Source: XN24 sp035514535
Lineage (GTDB): Bacteria; Pseudomonadota; Gammaproteobacteria; Steroidobacterales; XN24
DNA: 64,000 bases
Direction of reading: 5' to 3'
Assembly: GCA_035514535.1 (NCBI GenBank)
Contig: DATKAZ010000069.1
Span: 1-64,000, forward strand
Made by a program: the position numbers and the translations under genes. Below the pieces are notes generated by a model. It was given only the letters and a program-made list of their open reading frames with translations. It was not told the DNA's origin and did no database searches. Shown here piece by piece: positions 17,394 to 25,503 of this stretch. Positions within the stretch are counted from its first letter, which is position 1, and every line of letters begins with the position of its first letter.

Positions 17394-18839
17394 CTAGCGC
17401 TTCATGGAGTCGAAGAAATCGACGTTGACCTTGGTATCCTGCAGCTTGGAGAGCAGGAACTCGACTGCGGCCAGCTCATCCATGGGATGCAGCAGCTTGC
17501 GCAGGATCCACATTTTCTGCAGCTCTTCCGCCACGGTGAGTAGATCCTCGCGCCGCGTGCCGGAGCGGTTGATGTTCATCGCGGGGAAAATGCGCTTCTC
17601 GGCGATTCGGCGATCGAGGTGGATCTCGAGGTTGCCGGTGCCCTTGAACTCCTCGTAGATGACGTCGTCCATGCGCGAGCCCGTATCGATCAGCGCGGTC
17701 GCGAGGATCGTCAGGCTGCCGCCCTCCTCGATGTTGCGCGCGGCGCCGAAGAAACGCTTCGGCCGGTGCAGCGCGTTGGCGTCGACGCCGCCCGTCAGCA
17801 CCTTGCCCGAGGACGGCACGACGGTGTTGTAGGCGCGCGCCAGGCGGGTGATGGAATCGAGCAGGATGACGACGTCTTTCTTGTGCTCGACCAGTCGCTT
17901 GGCCTTCTCGATGACCATCTCGGCGACCTGCACGTGGCGCGTCGCCGGCTCGTCGAAGGTTGACGACACCACCTCGCCGCGCACCGTGCGCGACATCTCG
18001 GTCACTTCCTCGGGCCGCTCGTCGATGAGCAGCACCATCAGGATGCAGTCGGGATGATTGGCCGCAATGCTCTGCGCGATGTTCTGCAGAAGCATGGTCT
18101 TGCCGGCCTTCGGCGGGGAGACGATCAGGCCGCGCTGGCCCTTGCCGATCGGCGCCACCAGGTCGATGATGCGCGCCGTCAGGTCTTCGCGGCTGCCGTT
18201 GCCCTGCTCGAGGCGCAGGCGCTCGTTGGGAAACAGCGGCGTAAGGTTTTCGAACAACACCTTGTGGCGCGCGCTCTCGGGCGAGTCGTAGTTGATCTCG
18301 CCGACCTTGAGGAGGGCGAAATACCGCTCGCCCTCCTTGGGCGGCCGAATCAGGCCCGAGACGGTGTCGCCGGTACGGAGGCTGAAGCGGCGTATCTGGC
18401 TCGGGCTGACATAGATGTCGTCGGGCCCGGCGAGATAGGAGCCGTCGGCGAAACGCAGGAAACCGAAGCCGTCCTGGAGTATCTCCAGCACGCCGTCGCC
18501 GTAGATGTCCTCGCCGTTGCGCGCATGCGCCTTGAGGATGGAAAAGATGATGTCCTGCTTGCGGGAGCGCGCAAGGCTGTCGAGGCCCATCGATTCCGCA
18601 AGGGCGACGAGCTCGTGAGCCGGGCGCCGCTTGAGCTCCGCCAGGTTCATCGCGTTCCTGGTCCGCTCGAGGTCTTCCTGGGAGATGACTTCGACTTCCT
18701 CGAAGTCCGGCAACATATCCGGGTGATGGCGATCGCCGCCGCCTCCGCCGCCCCCCCCGCCGCCGCCGCTCTTGCGTCGCCGGGATTTCTTGCGACCGCC
18801 GTCGCGCGGGCCGCGATGACCGGATTGCGGGTTGCCCAT
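17394..18839 (-). CDS. rho: Transcription termination factor Rho with N-terminal extension
   Basis: The hexameric RNA-dependent ATPase that ends untranslated transcripts. From the internal MNLAELKRRP onwards it matches standard Rho end to end (419 residues): RNA-binding DGFGFLRF and YVSPSQIRRF, Walker A PPKAGKTM, Walker B VVILLDSITRLARAY, Q/R loops TGGVDANALHRPKRFFGAARN and NINRSGTRREDLL. The frame continues 62 residues upstream: a basic patch KKSRRRK, eleven glycines, then an acidic helix-like stretch. ATG at 18839 has GAAGG seven bases upstream and is used here. ATG at 18653, the usual start, also has a ribosome-site-like AGGAA; ATG 18875 lacks one. Confidence 0.92.
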   Translation of the reverse strand: MGNPQSGHRGPRDGGRKKSRRRKSGGGGGGGGGGGDRHHPDMLPDFEEVEVISQEDLERTRNAMNLAELKRRPAHELVALAESMGLDSLARSRKQDIIFSILKAHARNGEDIYGDGVLEILQDGFGFLRFADGSYLAGPDDIYVSPSQIRRFSLRTGDTVSGLIRPPKEGERYFALLKVGEINYDSPESARHKVLFENLTPLFPNERLRLEQGNGSREDLTARIIDLVAPIGKGQRGLIVSPPKAGKTMLLQNIAQSIAANHPDCILMVLLIDERPEEVTEMSRTVRGEVVSSTFDEPATRHVQVAEMVIEKAKRLVEHKKDVVILLDSITRLARAYNTVVPSSGKVLTGGVDANALHRPKRFFGAARNIEEGGSLTILATALIDTGSRMDDVIYEEFKGTGNLEIHLDRRIAEKRIFPAMNINRSGTRREDLLTVAEELQKMWILRKLLHPMDELAAVEFLLSKLQDTKVNVDFFDSMKR

Positions 18840-18941
18840 CTGGGGACCTTCGTTTCTAGTGCCGTCTGAGGCCATATTTGTTATTCCGACCGAGCTTGCG
18901 GTTTAGGTTGCTGCCCCGGGCGGGATTGCCCGGATGAGCCG

Positions 18942-19268
18942 TCAAAGATACTGGTCCAGAAATTCGGTGAGCTGCTTCTTGCTCAAGGCGCCGACCTTCT
19001 GGGCCTCCACCGAGCCGTTCTTGAACAGCATCAGCGTGGGAATGCCGCGGATGCCGAACTTGGGCGGCGTCTGGGGGCTTTCGTCAATGTTGATCTTCGC
19101 GACCCGCAGGCGACCTTCGTATTCGCGGGCCACTTCCTCGAGGATGGGCGCGATCATCTTGCAGGGTCCGCACCACTCCGCCCAGAAATCGAGCAATACC
19201 GGAACTCCGGACTTGATTACATCGCTCTCGAAACTGGAATCACTCGTGTAAACGATCTCGTCGCTCAC
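18942..19268 (-). CDS. trxA: Thioredoxin 1
   Basis: A 108-residue thioredoxin, almost colinear with E. coli TrxA: WAEWCGPCK with redox cysteines 33 and 36, cis-Pro in GIRGIPTLMLF, and the end KVGALSKKQLTEFLD. It reduces protein disulfides in the cytoplasm. The start is GTG at 19268 with GGAGGCGA upstream; the frame continues further but only this start gives the family N-terminus. It lies between rho and the divergent rhlB, as in enterobacteria. Confidence 0.96.
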   Translation of the reverse strand: MSDEIVYTSDSSFESDVIKSGVPVLLDFWAEWCGPCKMIAPILEEVAREYEGRLRVAKINIDESPQTPPKFGIRGIPTLMLFKNGSVEAQKVGALSKKQLTEFLDQYL

Positions 19269-19442
19269 TGTTTCTCGCCTCCGCAAGCCTGATGTCAAAT
19301 GTGTACAAGAGAATTCGTGACAGGGATAAAACCCCTGGACAGGGGTCGGGCGATGCAGCTACGGGATGTGACGCGCCCCGTCTGATGAGGCACAATGTCG
19401 CTGCGCTCGCGGCTTAAAGCTTGAGAATTCTTCTGCGCGGGG

Positions 19443-19466
19443 GGCTCCGGGAGGGCTTCCGGAGCC
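19443..19466. promoter_or_regulatory. Stem-loop in the rhlB leader
   Basis: GGCTCCGG (19443-19450) pairs perfectly with CCGGAGCC (19459-19466) across an 8-base loop, 82 bases before the rhlB start. No T-run follows on either strand. A leader structure that affects translation or decay is possible. Confidence 0.35.
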
Positions 19467-19547
19467 GACAGGCCTGTATTCTGGCCCGACTTTCGTGCGA
19501 GTTGCAATACCTATTGGTTTTTTTCCCCCAGGAACAAGCAAACAACA

Positions 19548-21020
19548 ATGTCTGAAGGACTGCTTACCCAGCTCCGCTTTGCCGAGCTGAACCTGCCTGA
19601 ACCCGTCATGAAAGGGCTCGCCGATGCCGGCTTCGAGCGCTGCACGCCGATCCAGGCCGAAACCCTGCCCATCGCCCTCGAGGGCGATGATGTCGCCGGC
19701 CAGGCGCAGACGGGCACCGGCAAAACCGCCGCTTTCCTGGTCGCCTTGTTTACCCACCTCGGCCGGCAGCCGCCGCGCCCGACGCGCAGCCTCACCGACC
19801 CGCGTGCGCTGATCCTTGCGCCGACCCGCGAGCTGGCGATCCAGATACACAAGGATGCCGAACTGCTCGGGGCCCATACCGGGCTCGTGCTCGGGCTCGC
19901 TTACGGCGGCACGGACTACGAGAAGCAGCGCGCCCACATCCAGGCGGGGGTCGACGTGCTGATCGGCACGCCTGGACGGCTCATCGATTATTTCAAGCAG
20001 CACATCTACGGCCTCCAGCATATCCAGGTACTGATCCTCGACGAGGCCGACCGGATGTTCGACCTCGGTTTCATCAAGGACATCCGCTACGTCATGCGCC
20101 GCCTGCCGGCGCCGCAGGAGCGGCTGAACATGGTGTTCTCCGCCACGCTTTCCCACCGCGTGCTCGAGCTCGCGTACGAGCACATGAACGACCCCACGCT
20201 GTTGCGGATCGAGCCGGAACAGGTCACGGCCGAAAAGGTCCGGCAGTGCATCTACTTCCCGGCCAACAACGAGAAGCTGCCCCTCCTGATCGGGCTGCTG
20301 CGACAGAAGGACGCAACGCGCACCATGGTGTTCGTCAACACCAAGCGCGAGGCCGACCGCGTGCGGGACTTCCTCGAGGCCAACGGCCTGCCGGCCGAGG
20401 TCATCTCCGGGGACGTGCCGCAGAAAAAGCGCCAGAAGGTGCTCAGCAGCTTCCAGGCGGGCGAGCTGGCGATCCTCGTCACGACCGATGTCGGCTCTCG
20501 CGGCCTGCATATCCCGGGCGTGTCCCATGTCGTGAATTACGACCTGCCGCAGGACCGCGAGGACTACGTCCATCGGATCGGCCGGACCGCGCGTGCAGGC
20601 GAGTCCGGCGACGCCATCAGTTTCGGCTGCGAGACCTACGTGCAGACCCTCCCGGAAATCGAGGACTACATCGGGATGAAAATTCCCGTGGGAACCATCG
20701 ACCGGGCGAGCCTGCCGGAGATCGTCCGGCCGGCGCGGAGCAGCCGCCGGGAACGCACCGAGTGGGGCTCGCGCCCGCCTGAAGGGCGCGGCGAGGGCGG
20801 TTCGGGCGGGCGAGGCCGCGGCCCGGGCGGCGGCGGGCGCGGCGGCGGGCGCTCGAGCGGCCGGCCGCCCCGGCGCGACGCGCCCTCCGCGGCCGTACCG
20901 GCGCAAGCCGCGGAACCCGCCCCGGCGGCCACCGGAGATGCGGGCGGTGCCCCGAAGAAACGGCGCCGCCGGCGCAAACGCAGCAACGCGGGTAGCGGTG
21001 GGCCGCCGACTGCAGGCTGA
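19548..21020 (+). CDS. rhlB: ATP-dependent RNA helicase RhlB
   Basis: A 490-residue DEAD-box helicase. Motifs in order: Q motif RCTPIQAETLPIAL, motif I AQTGTGKT (53-60), PTRELAIQ, TPGRLIDYF, DEAD (165-168), SAT (198-200), VFVNTKREADRVRDFL, TTDVGSRGLHIPGVSHVVNY and HRIGRTARAGESG. Residues from about 400 form a disordered RGG-rich region followed by a basic end (KKRRRRRKR) that would bind RNA or RNase E. RhlB unwinds RNA for the degradosome. It is divergent from trxA/rho, the classical gammaproteobacterial arrangement. Confidence 0.94.
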   Translation: MSEGLLTQLRFAELNLPEPVMKGLADAGFERCTPIQAETLPIALEGDDVAGQAQTGTGKTAAFLVALFTHLGRQPPRPTRSLTDPRALILAPTRELAIQIHKDAELLGAHTGLVLGLAYGGTDYEKQRAHIQAGVDVLIGTPGRLIDYFKQHIYGLQHIQVLILDEADRMFDLGFIKDIRYVMRRLPAPQERLNMVFSATLSHRVLELAYEHMNDPTLLRIEPEQVTAEKVRQCIYFPANNEKLPLLIGLLRQKDATRTMVFVNTKREADRVRDFLEANGLPAEVISGDVPQKKRQKVLSSFQAGELAILVTTDVGSRGLHIPGVSHVVNYDLPQDREDYVHRIGRTARAGESGDAISFGCETYVQTLPEIEDYIGMKIPVGTIDRASLPEIVRPARSSRRERTEWGSRPPEGRGEGGSGGRGRGPGGGGRGGGRSSGRPPRRDAPSAAVPAQAAEPAPAATGDAGGAPKKRRRRRKRSNAGSGGPPTAG

Positions 21021-21029
21021 CGCCACCGG

Positions 21030-21062
21030 GCCGGACGGTTCAGGAACCACGAGGCGTCCGGC
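21030..21062. terminator. Inverted repeat between rhlB and the nucleotidase gene
   Basis: GCCGGACG (21030-21037) and CGTCCGGC (21055-21062) can pair, with a smaller nested repeat GGTTC/GAACC inside. It spans the junction of two convergent genes, overlapping the end of the minus-strand gene. There is no T-run; it is a candidate bidirectional terminator. Confidence 0.25.
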
Positions 21063-21732
21063 GCTGCAGCAGGTCGGCCACGCCCTCGACGCCGTGAAAA
21101 TCTTCCACCGCGTTCGGCGGCCGCGAGGAATCCGGCCGCAGGATCGCCACGACTCGGCCGATGCCGTAGGCATGGGCCGCGCGCAGCACGGCCAGGCTGT
21201 CGTCCACCAGCACGGTCCGCGCCGGCTCGAAGGGCTCGATCGCCCGCAGGCATCCCCAGAACGCGCTGTGCTCCTTGGGCAGCCCGAGGTCGTGGCTGGA
21301 GTGAATGGCGTCGACGTAGCGCTCGAGGCCCGTGCGCGCCAGCTTGACCGCCAGTGAACCGCGGTGCGCATTGGTCACCAGCACCACGCGCTTGCGCAGT
21401 TCCCGGACCGCCACCAGGAAATCGGGGACGTCCGGCAAAAAGTCGATGTGATCCTCGGCCTCGCGCTTCAGCGCCGCGACATCCAGGCCGAGCTCGCGAC
21501 TCCAGTGATCGAGGCAGTACCACTCCAGCGTGCCCCGGGCGGCGGCAAACCGCGGCTCGAGTACCGCGACGGCCTCCTCGTGCGGCAGGCCGTTCAACGC
21601 CGCGTAGCGCGCCGGGATCAGCTCCTGCCAGAAGAAATTGTCGAACCTGAGGTCGAGCAGCGTGCCGTCCATGTCCAGCAGGACGGTGTCATAGTGGTGC
21701 CACTCGAAAGGCTGGCGAGAGACGATCTCCAT
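21040..21732 (-). CDS. yrfG: GMP/IMP nucleotidase (HAD family, YrfG-like)
   Basis: A 230-residue HAD phosphatase matching E. coli YrfG throughout: VLLDMDGTLLDLRFDNFFWQ with catalytic Asp20 and Asp22, TLEWYCLDHWSRELGLD, VLVTNAHRGSLAVKL (motif II), LGLPKEHSAFW (motif III Lys) and TVLVDDSLAVLRAA (motif IV). It removes phosphate from GMP or IMP. It is convergent with rhlB and divergent from cysQ, 42 bases away. Confidence 0.9.
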   Translation of the reverse strand: MEIVSRQPFEWHHYDTVLLDMDGTLLDLRFDNFFWQELIPARYAALNGLPHEEAVAVLEPRFAAARGTLEWYCLDHWSRELGLDVAALKREAEDHIDFLPDVPDFLVAVRELRKRVVLVTNAHRGSLAVKLARTGLERYVDAIHSSHDLGLPKEHSAFWGCLRAIEPFEPARTVLVDDSLAVLRAAHAYGIGRVVAILRPDSSRPPNAVEDFHGVEGVADLLQRRTPRGS

Positions 21733-21774
21733 GGACCGGTATCATATACGCCCCGACCCGCTGGAGCGCCGCAC

Positions 21775-22575
21775 GTGACAACCCCGGATGACGACCTGCT
21801 GGATGCGGTGGCCGCTATCGCCGAGTCCGCCGGTACGGCGATTCTCGAGGTCTACGAGACGGATTTCGCGGTCGAGGCCAAGGCCGACGCATCGCCCATC
21901 ACCGAGGCCGACCGGCGTGCCCACGACGTCATTCGCGGCGGCCTGCTCGCCCTGCCGGGGGAGCGCCCTATCCTGTCCGAGGAGGCACGGACCGTGCCCT
22001 GGGAAGTGCGCCGGCACTGGAAGGAATACTGGCTCGTCGACCCGCTCGACGGCACCAAGGAGTTCATCCAGCGCAACGGCCAGTTCACCGTGAATATCGC
22101 CCTCGTGTGTGCCGGGCGCCCCGTGCTCGGGGTCGTGCATGTGCCCGTCTCCGGCATTACCTACGGCGGCATCGTCGGCCGGGGCGCATGGCAACGCGCG
22201 CGTGGTGAAGAGAGACAGGCGATCGCGGCTCGGCCGCCCGCCGGCGGACCGGTACGGGTTGTCGGGTCACGCTCTCATCGCGGCCCGGACCTCGACGGCT
22301 ACCTGGAGCGGCTCGGACCGCACGAGATGGTGCCGATGGGCTCCTCGCTGAAGTTCTGCGTCGTTGCGGAAGGCAACGCCGACGTCTACCCGCGCCTCGG
22401 CCCGACCTCGGAGTGGGACACCGCCGCCGCCGAGGCCGTCCTCACCGCGGCGGGAGGCCGGGTGGTCGCCGCCAACGGGCAGCCGATCGTCTACAACAAA
22501 GGACCGGACCTGCTGAACCCGTGGTTCATCGCGTCCGGCGCCGACGCGCGCGACTGGACCCACTATATCCCGTGA
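21775..22575 (+). CDS. cysQ: 3'(2'),5'-bisphosphate nucleotidase CysQ
   Basis: A 266-residue inositol-phosphatase-fold enzyme that hydrolyses adenosine 3',5'-bisphosphate produced in sulfate assimilation. Metal-binding motifs are present: PILSEE (65-70), WLVDPLDGTKEFI (86-98) and SEWDTAAAEAVL. The end GPDLLNPWFIASG is typical of CysQ. GTG at 21775 is chosen since GGAG lies eight bases upstream and it gives the expected N-terminal helix. The stop overlaps the next gene (GTGA). Confidence 0.93.
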   Translation: MTTPDDDLLDAVAAIAESAGTAILEVYETDFAVEAKADASPITEADRRAHDVIRGGLLALPGERPILSEEARTVPWEVRRHWKEYWLVDPLDGTKEFIQRNGQFTVNIALVCAGRPVLGVVHVPVSGITYGGIVGRGAWQRARGEERQAIAARPPAGGPVRVVGSRSHRGPDLDGYLERLGPHEMVPMGSSLKFCVVAEGNADVYPRLGPTSEWDTAAAEAVLTAAGGRVVAANGQPIVYNKGPDLLNPWFIASGADARDWTHYIP

Positions 22576-22892
22576 ACCTCCACTCGATGATGGTTGTCGC
22601 CGGCATCGTGCTCGCGATCATCTGGTTCTGGCATGCCAGCATGTCGGCAAGGGAACAGGCGAATCGCGCCGCCCGGGAGGCCTGCGACCGCCTCCGCCTC
22701 GTGATGCTGGACGGCACGGTCGCGATCGTGCGCCTGTGGCTGCGGCGCGATCAGGACGGCCGGCTGCGGCTCGAGAGAACCTACGGGTTCGACTACACGG
22801 ACGACGGGCATCGCCGCCTCAGGGGCTTCGTCGTGACGCTGGGAGCACGCGTCACCTCGGTCGGGCTGGCCGCCGCGCGGCCGGTTGGCTAA
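22572..22892 (+). CDS. DUF3301 membrane-anchored protein
   Basis: A 106-residue protein with one N-terminal helix (about residues 6-20, MVVAGIVLAIIWFWH), then a helix REQANRAAREACDRLRLVMLDGTVAI and a strand-rich end RRDQDGRLRLERTYGFDYTDDG, the DUF3301 pattern. The function of the family is unknown. GTG start at 22572 overlaps the cysQ stop, so it is translationally coupled to cysQ; this pairing is common in gammaproteobacteria and helps support both calls. Confidence 0.88.
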   Translation: MNLHSMMVVAGIVLAIIWFWHASMSAREQANRAAREACDRLRLVMLDGTVAIVRLWLRRDQDGRLRLERTYGFDYTDDGHRRLRGFVVTLGARVTSVGLAAARPVG

Positions 22893-22927
22893 GCTTGAGC
22901 AGGCTCCGCGATCGACTGGCGATCCAC

Positions 22928-23146
22928 ATGAATGACAACACGGTCGACACCTACATCTTCAGCAACATGACGCGCCTGAAGGAGTTGCGGGTCGCCCACC
23001 GGGACCTGGACGACGTCATCACCCGGCTCGCCGAAAACCCGCTGGTGGACCAGCTGCAGCTGAAGCGCCTGAAAAAACGCAAGCTCGTGCTGAAGGACCA
23101 GATCGCGCGGCTCGAGAGCGAGCTCATTCCCGATCTGAACGCCTAG
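22928..23146 (+). CDS. YdcH-family protein (DUF465)
   Basis: A 72-residue, highly charged helical protein. The core is HRDLDDVITRLAENP followed by LKRLKKRKLVLKDQIARLE, the DUF465/YdcH signature of a short helical hairpin. The role is unknown; family members are small cytoplasmic proteins. The ATG at 22928 is the only one giving the family length. Its TAG stop shares CTAG with the stop of the convergent RND gene. Confidence 0.88.
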   Translation: MNDNTVDTYIFSNMTRLKELRVAHRDLDDVITRLAENPLVDQLQLKRLKKRKLVLKDQIARLESELIPDLNA

Positions 23147-25500
23147 GCGTCTTCCGGCGTACGCTCGAGCTGGTACTTCGCCGGCAGCAGCCAGGTGGCC
23201 AGCGCCGGCAGGAGGAGGATGGCGCCGAACATGTTCACCAGGAACATGAAGGTGAGCAGGATGCCCATGTCTGCCTGGAACTGCAGCGGCGAGAACACCC
23301 AGGTGAAGACGCCGATCGCGAGCGTGATGCCGGTGAACACCACGGCGTTGCCGGTGACCCTGAGCGTCATCGTGTAGGCGTGCTGGATGCTCATGCCCTG
23401 CCTGAGGAAGTACTGGAAGCGACTGTAGATATAGATGCCGTAGTCCACGCCGATGCCGACGCCGAGCGCGGCGACCGGCAACGTGTTCACTTTCAGGCCG
23501 ATGTCGAGGAAGGCCATCAACGCATAGGCGAGCAGCGACACCAGGGCCAACGGAATAACGATGCAGGCCACGGCACGCAGTGAGCGGAAGCTGGCCCAGC
23601 ACAGCAGGATCACGGCGCCGAAGACGTAAATCAGGATGGGGAACTGAGAGCTCGAGACTTCCTCGTTCATCGCGGCCATCACGCCGACGTTGCCGGTCGC
23701 GAGGCGGAACTCCGTGCTGTCGACGGCATGCTCGTCGCGCCAGTCCTTGACCTCCTGCACGACGCGCTCGATGGTCTCCGCCTTGTGATCCTCGGTATAG
23801 ACCATGACGGGAATAACGCTGCAATCGCTGTTCAGCAGTCCCGTGCTGGTTTCCACGCGGGCGAGCGCCTGCACCAGCACCTGCTCGTTACGCGACAGCA
23901 CGCGCCACGTCGGATTACCCTCGTTCCAGCCGGCGGTGACGATCTTCGCGATCTGCGGCAACGCAATGACCGCCTGGACACCCGGCACGTTCTGCATGTG
24001 CCACGCGAACCGGTCGATGACATCCATGACTTCGTAGTCGATACAACCGTTCTCGCCGACCTCGACGATGACGTTGATGAGGTCCACGCCGATCGAGAAG
24101 CGGTCCGTGATGTCCTGTGTATCCAGGTTGTAGCGGGAGTCCGGGCGCAGCTCCGGTACGCCTGCGTGCAGGTCGCCGATGCGGACCTGTGAGCCCTTCC
24201 AGGCGCCAAACACGAACAGCCCGGCCGCGATCACGATGATCACGGTCGCGGGACCGCGCGTCGCCACCCTCGACAGGCTGTCCCACAGCCCCCGCATCTG
24301 CATCGCGCGATTGAGCAGCTTCTCCTTGTACTCCGGGCCGGGCCGCACGTAACTGATCAGCACCGGCAGCAGCACCAGGTTGGTCAGGATGATGAAAGCC
24401 ACGCCGAGCGACGCGGTGATCGCCATCTCCTGGATGATGCGGATGTCGATGAACAGGATCGTAATAAACCCGATCGTGTCGGACAGCAGCGCGATGCCGC
24501 CGGGCACCAGCAGGCGACGGAAAGTGACCCGCGACGCGGTTTCCGGGTCGGCGCCGTCGTACACCTCCGCCGCATAGCCCGAGATCATCTGCACGCCGTG
24601 CGAGACACCGATCGCAAAGACGAGAAACGGCACCAGCAGCCCCATCGGGTCGATGCCGAAGCCGAGCAGCGGCAGGGCGCCGAGTTCCCAGATGACGGCA
24701 AAGACGCTGCATACCAGCGGCACGATCGTCAGCTTGACCGACTGGCTGTAGATGAACACGAGAATCGCAGTGATGAACAGCGCCACGCCGAAGAACAGCA
24801 CAATGCGGTTGGCGCCTTCCTTGATGTCGCCGACGACTTTTGCAAAACCGATGATCCTGACCTTGATCTGGTCGGTCTCAAACTTGTCCCGGACTTCCGT
24901 CTCGAGCAGTCGCGCCACGTCGAAATAGTCCAGGCGTTCGCGCGTGTCCGGGTTGATCTCCAGAAGCTGGGCGCTGATGACCGCGCCCGAGAAGTCGTTC
25001 GCGACGAGACGGCCGACGATCCCCGCCTTGAGAATGTTTTCCTTGACGCGCTCGAGGTCCGACAGGGTGTTCTGGAAATCCGCCGGGATGACGTCGCCGG
25101 CCTCGATGCCTTCCTCGGTGACCTCCAGGTAGCGAACGTTCGGCGTAAAAATCGACGTGACCCGGGCCCGGTCGACGCCGGGGATGAAGAACACCGCGTC
25201 CGTGGCCCGGCGGAGGGCGCGGAAGAAATCCGGGTTGAACATGTCGCCGCTCTCGTCCACGAGCGCGATCAGGATGCGATCGGCACCGCCGAAGTCCTCG
25301 TAGTGCTCCGTGAAAGTGGCCATGTACTCGTGCTCGAGCGGCAGCTGCTTGCTGAAGCCGGCATCCACGCGCAGGCCGCTGACGGCACTCCAGGCGAACA
25401 GGACCGTGACCAGCGCGAACACCGCGATGACCAGCGGGCGGTTGCCGAAAATCAGCCTCTCGAGCGCAGTGGTGATCCGGGGTGGTGTGGACGCTGTCAT
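23143..25500 (-). CDS. RND/MMPL-family transporter
   Basis: A 785-residue transporter with two repeats, each one helix, a periplasmic domain of about 170 residues and five helices. N-terminal helix near 24-43; first helix bundle about 235-395 (with FLVFAIGVSHGVQMISGY); second single helix near 415; second bundle about 625-780 (with LPVAALGVGIGVDYGIYIYSRF). The conserved Asp in GVGIGVDYG suits proton coupling. It is the last gene of the DUF1302-DUF1329-YCF48-RND operon and probably moves a lipid or other hydrophobic molecule; substrate unknown. It starts three bases after the preceding stop. Confidence 0.88.
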   Translation of the reverse strand: MTASTPPRITTALERLIFGNRPLVIAVFALVTVLFAWSAVSGLRVDAGFSKQLPLEHEYMATFTEHYEDFGGADRILIALVDESGDMFNPDFFRALRRATDAVFFIPGVDRARVTSIFTPNVRYLEVTEEGIEAGDVIPADFQNTLSDLERVKENILKAGIVGRLVANDFSGAVISAQLLEINPDTRERLDYFDVARLLETEVRDKFETDQIKVRIIGFAKVVGDIKEGANRIVLFFGVALFITAILVFIYSQSVKLTIVPLVCSVFAVIWELGALPLLGFGIDPMGLLVPFLVFAIGVSHGVQMISGYAAEVYDGADPETASRVTFRRLLVPGGIALLSDTIGFITILFIDIRIIQEMAITASLGVAFIILTNLVLLPVLISYVRPGPEYKEKLLNRAMQMRGLWDSLSRVATRGPATVIIVIAAGLFVFGAWKGSQVRIGDLHAGVPELRPDSRYNLDTQDITDRFSIGVDLINVIVEVGENGCIDYEVMDVIDRFAWHMQNVPGVQAVIALPQIAKIVTAGWNEGNPTWRVLSRNEQVLVQALARVETSTGLLNSDCSVIPVMVYTEDHKAETIERVVQEVKDWRDEHAVDSTEFRLATGNVGVMAAMNEEVSSSQFPILIYVFGAVILLCWASFRSLRAVACIVIPLALVSLLAYALMAFLDIGLKVNTLPVAALGVGIGVDYGIYIYSRFQYFLRQGMSIQHAYTMTLRVTGNAVVFTGITLAIGVFTWVFSPLQFQADMGILLTFMFLVNMFGAILLLPALATWLLPAKYQLERTPEDA

Positions 25501-25503
25501 TCG

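Noticed and set aside
19240..19300. TTGACA just ahead of trxA as a -35 box
   Set aside because: It lies only about 22 bases before the ribosome site, leaving no place for a -10 box and transcript start.
19359..21371. 670-codon frame antisense to rhlB
   Set aside because: It runs across trxA leader, rhlB and the nucleotidase without any recognisable domain; it is a shadow of rhlB.
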